A DNA stretch of 64,000 nucleotides from Triangularia verruculosa (taxonomy: Eukaryota > Ascomycota > Sordariomycetes > Sordariales > Podosporaceae). Position 1 is the first letter of the stretch, and every line of letters begins with the position of its first letter. Made by a program: the position numbers and the translations under genes. Shown here one piece after another: positions 55,564 through 64,000 of this stretch. Where the stretch lies: assembly GCA_033296885.1 (NCBI GenBank), contig MU863922.1, positions 124,001 to 188,000 on the forward strand, given 5' to 3'. Under the pieces are notes generated by a model, which was not told the origin of the DNA, did no database searches, and was given only the letters and a program-made list of their open reading frames with translations.

Positions 55564-56661
55564 CTATTCCTTCTTGAACAACCTCTGCACATCCTCGCTC
55601 TCCACGCCCACGACCCTCACCCCGCCAATACTCTCCATCTCCTTTTTGCACTCGTCCCACACATCGGGGTTAACACTCTTAGTTCCCTCCTCAATAATCA
55701 CCGTTTGGAACCCTTCTTTTGCGGCATCATACGCCGTGTGCTTGACGCAGAAATCCCCTGCCAACCCAACCACATAGACATGTGTCACCTCCTTCTCATG
55801 TAACAGGTTTGCCAAACCGGAATCACAAACCCTCTCTCCCTTTCCCGTTGGGGGGAACGGGTCGAAAAAGGCGGAGTACATCTCTACTCGTGGGTCTGTG
55901 CCCTTTTTGATGATGTAGTCGAAGTGGGAAGAGGCGAGTTCGGGGATGAGGGCTGCTCCGGGGGTGTCTTGGATGCAGTGGTCTGGCCATAGGAGGGTGG
56001 TGTAGGACTGGGAGGGGTCGAGAGGGTTGGTGATGGTGTGGGAGTCGACGAAGGGGCGCTTGGGTGGGGAGGGGTGGTTGGAGGCGAAGGAGATGTGGGT
56101 GGTGGGGTGCCAGTCTTGGGTTGCGACTTTGAGGGTGAAGGTGGGGAGGGCGAGGAGGGAGCTGATTAGCGGGGTGATGGTGCGGCCGAAGGGGACGGCG
56201 AGCGAGCCGGACTGTTTGAGTTGGTGTGGTTAGTATGTACCTTTTGAGGGATGTGAGAAACTGGGAAACAATAGGAATGGGAAATTGGGTAGAGTGAGGG
56301 TTGACTGTGGAAGGGGAGCTTGCGAGAGGGTGTTGTGTAAGCTGAGGTGTGAGAGGTGAGCGAAGGTCGAAAGAAGGTGAGTGTCAGGTGAGATGTGAAA
56401 ATGAGCCGGTGAGAGTGTGTGTGATGAGACACGACCCCGCCCAAGGACATATGGCAGATGGCATGTGGGAATTGTAACCAGGCACATAAACCGAAGACTT
56501 TTGAGAAGCCGAGATGGTGTTACAAAGCATTGTGGTCTATTACATGCAGATGCAGTAAATGGCGTGAGAAACAGGAGGTCGGTGCTTACAGGCGGGCAGA
56601 AGTCCTCCTGCATGTCAACCACCAGCAATGCTGGCCGGAAGTTTGAGTGAGGGTCTGCCAT
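55564..56661 (-). CDS. PNC1: Nicotinamidase (pyrazinamidase/nicotinamidase, Pnc1-type)
   Basis: Two exons, 56590-56661 and 55564-56211, give 239 residues. The enzyme hydrolyses nicotinamide to nicotinate and ammonia in NAD salvage, and so relieves inhibition of sirtuins. The first exon encodes ALLVVDMQEDFCPP with the catalytic Asp. The second starts SGSLAVPFGRTITPLI, directly continuing the conserved sequence. The metal-binding Asp/His cluster is DWHPTTH, the catalytic Lys lies in YIIKKGTDP, and the nucleophile Cys in VVGLAGDFCVKHTA. The intron is 378 nt (GTAAGC...CAG), unusually long, and the minus frame stays open through most of it, so a naive gene call would read into the intron as FCPPVSTDLL. 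Start at 56659-56661 (MADPHSNFRP) is the nearest Met to the conserved beta-strand; an upstream in-frame Met exists at 56829 or close by but its sequence has no family resemblance. Confidence 0.93.
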
Positions 56662-59199
56662 TTTTCGGTTCCTCTGCGTAATGCGGGAGATTCTAATGAC
56701 GAGACTGACTGAATGTAGCTGTGTAACTGGGTAGGCAGCCGAACCACTTATACATATGCTGGCAATGAGCTTGTGATGAAGGGAGGGGGCTCGTGAGGTG
56801 CTTTCAGCCTTTCCAGGTTTATCAGCCACACAAGGCAGCGAGGCTCTCTTTGGAACGGCAGGTCACCCACCACGCGCACCAACGATAAGAGATAATGCAA
56901 GGTCTTGTGGAAGATCTCTTGGCAATTACTTTGGGCAGATGCCCGTCGGATTCTCCCGCTTCCGAAGCAGTTTGACTGTTCCAGAACCCCGTTTGGACTG
57001 CAACCTTCTTTGACGCCCGATGCCAACATATGCACATGAAGCAGCTCGGCGAGACAACTGATCAGACGAAGGCCACAACCGCAGTAGGCAGACACACGAC
57101 ATTGGTGGTGAAACAGAGCTGACCTCATTGACACATTCCCGGGCGGTGATGTTCTGCTTTGGGGCAGGCCCGATGGAAAACGTGGGGCCCGAGCAAGCAA
57201 CGTCCGAATTGAGTTTTTTGCAAACCGCCAGGTCAACGACAGGCATCATCAGATGGACCCATCCATCGGATCAGATAAGAAAATTGCGGAATTGAGCTTG
57301 GGCCAACCCCTCGCTGTCTCCAACGCCAAGCTTAGCCAGCGAATTGGCCAATTCATCACTGCCAGCACCCAACAGCTTTGCTAGTTTCGATTGTTTTTTT
57401 TTCTCAAAGACGGTGAAGGTTGTTGGGGTCGAAAACATACCGCTTCTGGAACGACTGGACATAACCATCCCGTGTCGCACGGCTTTTTCCCCCGCGGTAT
57501 TAACGCAAGGCACAGCCTTGAGAGGCAAGGAGTTTGTGGGTGATACAGTCGGGCCCGCCTATTACCTCCGTTTTGGGAGTGGGGCTATGAATAATGGCAG
57601 TGCAAGGGGTTACCGTTTTGGTCTCTGGCCTGGCCTCGTGCAATTGTTCGGTCAAAGATGCCAGACAAGAGAAGTTGTTGCCCGTGGACAGTAGTTGGTG
57701 ATTATGCTCAAACAGTACTGTTGGCTCATGAACTTGAATTTGGCGGACCTGGTATTAGTGGCTTGTTCTGTGTTGCTATTTAGCTGATTCCCATAGGTAC
57801 ACGCGGATCAATGGCAGAAGGAAATATCAAACTCGACGGACAGTAGATTGCACGGGCCAACGAGTAATCTCCAATTGCTTGGGACGACCTGGAACCAGAT
57901 TGGTCTAGTCATTATCAAGCGCAGTACATACAGACGGCTGGACGGCATTGGGCGGCTGATGAAAGCCATCCGGGCACACTGAGGTCATCTGCGTACACGA
58001 CCTACGTCTCCAAGCCGAGATCCCGCAACAAACGAAGATCGAGGACAATCGTAGGACTTCCCGCACAATCACATCCCATCGCAACAAGGAAACCAAAGCA
58101 AAACGGTGGCCATTGCCTCCCGCCGAGTCGCCGACGACGGAATTGCACACGCTGGCCAGTACTAGGCCCTCAAGGGTCAAGCCTGTGAGCGAAAAAGGGG
58201 GTCCAGCATTGCCACCACCGTCCAGATGCCATGTGGGTGCCGGGAGGTGCGCCTTTGAACTTGCCAGCTGCCCCATGAATGGATGACGGTAATGCCAAGC
58301 GGTCCGTTTCCCCATTGAGTAACCTCCGTTCCAATGGCAGCCTGCAGCATCCAGCCGGGGATCTGGAACCCTGGGGCGCTCGATCAGTTGTTTGGCCAAA
58401 GCGTGCCAAGTTTCACCAAAACGGTGGGGCTTGGCTTGTGATGGCCCCATCATCTTGAAATTCTTTTTTAATTCGATCACCGCCTCGGAGCCCCGAGTTG
58501 TTGCTATCCTTCGTGCCTCCCTCACCGATAGGAGCACGAGCAGTCCTCCCAACCTCCGAGGTCACCCTGCCCTCCTTTTCTTTTTTCTTTCCTTTCCTTG
58601 CCTCCATCCCACCTGCCAATTTCAACATTGTTGTTGCTGTCCTGGGGCAACAAATAATCATCCCTTTCAACATTGACGCCGGCATCCGTTTCCTGGTGGA
58701 TTCGCTTGCCCCGACACTGGACCCCTTCCTAGATCGCGCCGTCCCGAAGCTTCCCCAGCCAGGAAATCTCGGCCAAACCTCCCAACGCTCCGTGCACGCA
58801 ACAAGCTTCGCGTGACATAACTTCGGCGTTGCGCCAAACCATCTCCAAAGCCACCGCGGCTTTCAGGCAAACAGGGCAACTGCCAGTTGCCAGGCGGTAT
58901 GTGACTTCCTCTCCCCTCTCACACCCCCAGGCAACTCAACGCCATACCACGCAACACGGGCCCGCCGTGATGCCGCAACCAGAGATTGGTGCCACGTCCT
59001 CGGGCGTGATGCTTCTGGACAACTTGTCAAGTCTGTTGTCATCTCAAGCGGTGACTTCTTAAGGGAGGCCATGATCGGTCGTTGATCTCGAAGAAATGCT
59101 GACGCCTTCTTCATCTCAGGCTCGGCTTCCTGTCCCATCGCAAACACATCCGTCCAATGCCCACCGAGCAACGATAGTCGTCTAATCTCCAAGGCCGTT
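56662..59199. other. Divergent intergenic region (2.5 kb)
   Basis: The shared upstream region of the nicotinamidase and HMG-CoA reductase genes. Frames of up to 215 codons on the minus strand (57905-58552) show no domain. A pyrimidine-rich tract (58566-58625) fits a promoter or leader of the reductase gene. A 77-codon frame at 58829-59062 could be an upstream ORF if the leader is that long. Confidence 0.45.
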
Positions 59200-62100
59200 A
59201 TGATCGCTGCAAATTTACTGCCCTCGCGGTTTCGTGGGGAGCAGCCCGCCTCGCAGGCCGCCGCGCCTTCTTGGTTCAACAAAAAGGTCACACCGCTTCT
59301 TCAGGTCCTGTCGAAGCTTACCTCAACCCACCCAATTCACACCATCGTCGTCGTCGCGCTGCTTGCCAGCTCTTCGTACATCGGCCTTTTGGAGGACAGC
59401 CTGTTTGATGCTAGTATCAGTGTGAGGAAGGCGGAATGGTCCTCTCTCGTCGAGGGGAGCCGGCGCCTCAGGGTTGGCGAAGACACCGCTTGGAAATGGC
59501 AGACAGACGACTCTGATGCGCCTGTCCCCGAAAACGCCGACCACCTCGCTCTATTGACTCTCGTCTTTCCCGAGACTATGTCTTCGGATGCTTCCCGTGT
59601 CCCTCCCGTTGTTAACACTGTCCCGATCCCTCGAAACCTCTCCATCAAGTCGCTTCCGTCAACCTCCAACTCGTTCAGCACCTATGCCCAGGATAGTGCC
59701 CTCGCGTTTTCGATTCCCTACGACCAGGCCCCTGAATTCCTCTCCGTCGCCCAGGAAATTCCCAATGACGAGTCTGCACAAGAGAGCAGAGAGACTGAGC
59801 AGGGTCGGGAGCAGAAGATGTGGATCATGAAGGCCGCCAGAGTCCAGACTCGGAACAGCCTCATCAGATGGGTACACAACGCTTGGGTTGAGTTTACCGA
59901 TCTGCTCAAGAACGCCGAGACTCTTGATATCGTCATCATGGCCCTCGGCTACATCTCGATGCACCTCACCTTCGTCTCTCTGTTCCTCTCCATGCGCCGC
60001 ATGGGTTCCAACTTTTGGCTCGCCACCAGCGTCATCTTCTCATCCGTCTTCGCGTTCCTCTTCGGCCTCTTTGTCACCACCAAACTCGGCGTTCCTATCT
60101 CCATGGTGCTGTTGTCTGAGGGTCTTCCCTTTCTCGTTGTCACTATCGGCTTTGAGAAGAACATTGTCTTGACCAGAGCAGTTCTTTCGCATGCCATTGA
60201 GCATCGAAGGCCTGTGAAGGGTACTAAGCAGTCATCTCTTGATGCTTCAAGCGCCATTCAGTCAGCCATGCACCTTGCCATTAAGGAGAAGGGCTTCGAC
60301 ATTGTCAAGGACTATGCCATTGAGGTCGGCATCTTGGTGCTCGGTGCCGCATCTGGTGTCCAGGGCGGTCTTCAGCAGTTCTGCTTTTTGGCGGCGTGGA
60401 TTCTGTTCTTTGACTGCATCCTGCTGTTTTCCTTTTATACGGCTATTCTCTGCATCAAGTTGGAAATCAACAGGATCAAACGTCACGTCGAGATGCGCAA
60501 GGCTTTGGAGGATGATGGCGTCAGCCGCCGGGTCGCTGAGAATGTGGCCCAGAGCAACGATTGGCCCAGACCTGATGGTCAGGATAAGCCTGGTACCAGC
60601 ATCTTCGGTCGCCAGATCAAGAGCACCCATATCCCCAAGTTCAAGGTGCTCATGGTGTCTGGATTTGTTTTGATCAATGCGCTCAACCTGGCTTCCATTC
60701 CTTTCCGCAGCGCCGATTCTATTACTCACATCTCCTCATGGGCTCGTGGCCTTGGCGGTGTTGTAACCTCGCCTCCCGTCGACCCCTTCAAGGTTGCCTC
60801 CAACGGTCTCGAGTTCGTCCTTGAGTCCGCAAAGGCCGAGGGTCGCGAGACTGTTGTCACTGTTCTTACTCCGATTCGCTACGAACTCGAGTTTCCATCT
60901 GTTCACTACGACTTGCCCCAACAGCTCGACAGCGCCGGTGGCGATGACCTAACTGACATGGGCTACGGCGGTCGCATGGTGGGTGGTATTCTGAAGAGCT
61001 TGGAGGATCCCATTCTGTCAAAGTGGATCGTCGTCGCGCTGGCTCTCAGTGTGGCTCTCAACGGATATCTATTCAACGCCGCGAGGTGGGGCATCAAGGA
61101 TCCCAACATCCCTACCCACCCTATCGACCCCAAGGAGTTGGCCGATGCACAGAGGTTCAACGATACCGAGTCGGCGACTCTTCCTCTGGGAGAGTACATC
61201 CGCACATCGCCTACACCTGCTCCTTCGATCCCCCCTACGCCCGCCCTGACTGACGATGAAGCTGAGCCCCACAAGGACACTGGTGCGGAGCCTCAAGCAC
61301 CAGCTGTTCCTCGTACCCAGGCCGAACTTGAGAAGATGGTTGCCGAGAAACGCACTCATGAACTTACTGACGCCGAGATTGTCGGTCTTTCCCTTCGTGG
61401 AAAGATCCCTGGATATGCATTGGAAAAGACTCTCAAGGATTTCACTCGCGCCGTGAAGGTCCGTCGGTCTATTATCTCCCGCACCAAGGCTACATCGGAA
61501 CTCACCAACCTCTTGGAACGTTCCAAGCTCCCTTACCAAAACTACAACTGGGCTCAAGTCCACGGTGCTTGCTGTGAGAACGTTATTGGATATATGCCTC
61601 TGCCAGTCGGTGTCGCCGGTCCTCTTGTTATTGATGGACAAAGTTACTTCATTCCTATGGCCACAACCGAGGGTGTGTTGGTCGCTAGCGCAAGCAGAGG
61701 CTGCAAGGCTATCAACTCTGGCGGTGGTGCTGTTACCGTTCTTACTGCCGATGGCATGACACGTGGTCCTTGCGTGAGCTTCGAGACGCTTGAGAGAGCC
61801 GGCTACGCCAAAATCTGGCTTGATTCCGAAAAGGGTCAAAACGTCATGAAGAAGGCTTTCAACTCTACCAGTCGCTTCGCTCGCCTCGAGAGTATGAAGA
61901 CAGCTATCGCCGGCACAAACCTGTACATCCGCTTCAAGACAACAACTGGTGATGCCATGGGCATGAACATGATTTCCAAGGGTGTCGAGCACGCGCTCAG
62001 TGTCATGCGTAACGAGGGCTTTGAGGATATGAATATTGTCACCGTCAGTGGCAACTACTGCACTGACAAGAAGCCTGCTGCCATCAACTGGATCGAGGGC

Positions 62101-62782
62101 CGCGGTAAGAGTGTTGTCGCCGAGGCGATCATTCCTGCCGAGGTCGTCAGGAGCGTCCTCAAGACAGATGTTGACACCATGGTTGCCCTCAACGTGGACA
62201 AGAACCTGATTGGTTCTGCCATGGCTGGGTCCGTCGGTGGTTTCAACGCCCACGCTGCCAACATTGTTGCCGCTATTTTCCTCGCAACGGGTCAGGATCC
62301 AGCGCAGGTGGTTGAAAGTGCCAACTGCATCACCATCATGAAGAAGTAAGTTTTTACACATACCTCATTTTTTTCCCCACACAATGCTAACAAGAATGTT
62401 ATCTAGCCTGCGTGGAGCTCTGCAAATATCCGTTTCCATGCCTTCCATTGAAGTTGGTACCCTCGGTGGCGGCACTATCCTCGATCCCCAGGGCTCGATG
62501 CTCGACCTTCTCGGCGTTCGTGGGCCTCATCCTACCAGCCCAGGAGAGAACGCTAGGCGGTTGGCGCGTATTGTCGCTGCCGCTGTTCTTGCTGGCGAGC
62601 TTTCGCTCTGCAGTGCTCTCGCTGCCGGCCATCTTGTCAGGGCCCACATGCAACACAACCGCTCTGCTCCTCCTACAAGGAGCAGCACACCAGCTCCCAT
62701 GACTCCCATGACGAGTGGGTTTGAGAGGGCGGCGTCAACCACGGCGTTAAGTGCGGCTGCGATTGAGCGGTCAAGGCGCTGA
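59200..62782 (+). CDS. HMG1: HMG-CoA reductase with sterol-sensing domain
   Basis: Exons 59200-62345 and 62407-62782 (61-nt intron, GTAAGT...TAG, with GCTAAC branch) give 1173 residues. The enzyme, in the ER membrane, reduces HMG-CoA to mevalonate with NADPH, the committing step of sterol and isoprenoid synthesis. After an N-terminal helix (IHTIVVVALLASSSYIG) comes a lumenal loop, then a sterol-sensing domain at about 245-430 (LDIVIMALGYISMHLTFVSL, FLFGLFVTTKLGVPISMVLL) and another helix near 490. The linker is Pro/Glu-rich (about 670-720). The catalytic part has ENVIGYMPLPVGVAGPL (about 793), TTEGVLVASASRGC with the catalytic Glu (about 820), DAMGMNMISKG (about 917), IEVGTLGGGTILDPQG (about 1062) and the catalytic His in LAAGHLVRAHMQHNR (about 1123). 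The intron falls in the codon for Asn in IMKNLRGA. ATG 59200 follows a CCGTT context, which is weak, but no earlier Met lies in frame before a stop. Confidence 0.97.
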
Positions 62783-64000
62783 GTTTTGCTGTGTCTTGAC
62801 ATTATTCTATGTATATAAGTTTAGACATGGTCGAATGCTGATGGTGGGAATGTGTGTAGTTATAGACGTAAATTCGGACTGGCCACTGTAGTAATACTTG
62901 TGGCGGTTAATACTATTTTTGTTCCAAGGAGCCAACTTTAGCTGTTGCTGTTTTGGGAGACGTTTTTTTCAGGTTCGTCGCGTGAATGGACGCCAAGCTG
63001 CATGTTGGAAACTAAATTTCTTGATGGAAGACGAGAGATCATCAGAAGTGATATGGACTCCAGGAATGGTCAGACTTCCGACTGTCATGGCTAAGCAGAT
63101 AGCGGATGATAGGTACAGCTTCGTACAGTGGCGCCTTATTTCACGACACCAGGCTTTGTCAAACAGGATAAATACACTTGTACTCTCAGTCTTTTAAGCA
63201 TCTATCCTCCTCATCCCGAGAGGAATGCGTCACAACAGCCAGGGCTGGCGATGCCCCTATCCATATTGTTTACGCATGCGTTTCTGCAGTGATCTAAAAG
63301 TGAGGACCAGGAGGATTGCGGATACCCATAAACTTAGCTTTCTCATGGTGACTTGCCGCGACACGCTTGAAGATGGGTACACGACAGCATTGTTATGGGA
63401 GAGGTTCTACGACATGTCGGATAGCGAGACGATTGGAAGGTTTGGTGACGTGGACGGTGGTGGTATTAATTGAAAGAAGCCTTGCCACGAGGTTTCAATT
63501 CTTTTTTTTTTTGCATTGTGGTGCACAAAGAACGTCGCCCAGGGGATTGGTTCTGGCGTGTCCGGAGATAAGGACCTCGTTAGTCGCGAAAGCGCGAGGA
63601 TTGGTGGGCTGGGGAAAAACATGATGGCGGTGGCTGTCTTGCGAGCCGTCGGTTTGTGAGCGGTGAGTGCGGATAACGAAGTGACAATATCACACCGGTT
63701 GTTCTTTTTTTCTTTCTGCTTCATTTCCCTTTCGGGTTGGGAAGGTTATGGGTTAGGGGAGTTCTTCGTGTGACACAGTGTGAGACAGTTGGTGTCAGTC
63801 AGGTCCATCGTGGTGTCTGGTTTTTTGGTGTCTGTGGATGTCGTACATGAGGCTGTCGACATAATTTTGATGGAAGGACAGGAAAAAAATAGTAAATAAA
63901 TTGAGATGGAAGAAATGAGGGATCAGAAAGGAACAAAAAGTCGATGATGCCAGCGGCCGATTTTGTTGGAGAAAGGCGACGTTTTGCCCCGCGTGGTCGG
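62783..64000. other. 3' flank of HMG-CoA reductase, no gene recognised
   Basis: Short frames only (up to 105 codons), without family resemblance, on both strands up to the end of the window. Confidence 0.45.

Noticed and set aside
57905..58552. 215-codon minus-strand frame upstream of HMG-CoA reductase
   Set aside because: No domain, no signal peptide, no family resemblance, no splice context; likely a chance frame in GC-balanced DNA.
61069..62361. 430-codon minus-strand frame inside HMG-CoA reductase
   Set aside because: Exact antisense shadow of the catalytic domain; no independent evidence.
1..64000. CRISPR array, operon or prokaryotic system
   Set aside because: No regularly spaced direct repeats of that type; spliced genes and the family content are fungal.

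Overview
The window is nuclear DNA of a filamentous ascomycete, most likely a sordariomycete (Sordariales-like). The evidence is short introns of about 50-120 nt with GTRNGT donors, CTRAC-like branch sites and YAG acceptors, together with fungus-specific families: HET, WSC, CFEM-like, DUF3433, DUF7924, fungal rhodopsin-like receptors, and sterol-sensing HMG-CoA reductase. No species is claimed.

Layout. The two ends hold conserved housekeeping genes. The left end has the C-terminal part of the ribosome-biogenesis factor Pol5 and the 20S proteasome subunit alpha7/PSMA3. The right end has Sti1 (Hsp70/Hsp90 co-chaperone), a nicotinamidase and HMG-CoA reductase. Ribosomal protein eL42 lies near the middle. 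Between them is a gene-poor, accessory-rich stretch: a HET incompatibility-type gene, a small methyltransferase, a seven-helix rhodopsin-like protein, a DUF7924 gene, a TauD-type dioxygenase, several single-pass surface proteins, a large DUF3433 membrane protein, a chitin deacetylase, a decayed DUF2235 hydrolase, an AT-hook/bZIP regulator, a GH3 beta-xylosidase and a RING-H2 membrane E3 ligase. Many intergenic stretches exceed 1 kb and carry scattered copies of a GGTACCTA/CCTAGG-type palindrome.

How the genes relate. There are no operons. Cell-surface and secreted functions dominate the accessory part (chitin deacetylase, WSC protein, two Cys-rich type I proteins, GH3 enzyme, GPCR-like protein), which suits wall remodelling, sensing and plant-polymer use.

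Broken or oddly built genes. The DUF7924 and TauD genes each read through intact except for one in-frame UAG. These are either nonsense alleles, with C-to-T at CpA as RIP would leave, or candidates for the sexual-stage A-to-I mRNA editing known from Sordariomycetes. The HET gene needs one frame change. The DUF2235 locus is clearly decayed. Two genes appear to start with minute exons: 3 nt (start codon only) in PSMA3 and a proposed 9 nt in the WSC gene. A repeat unit at 18.8-19.2 kb combines 47-bp direct repeats, a perfect 18-bp-arm hairpin and a tRNA-like B-box segment. A second region at 15.9-16.3 kb is an inverted duplication of about 115 bp.

Exon coordinates were derived by hand from frame continuity and splice motifs; none were tested against transcripts.
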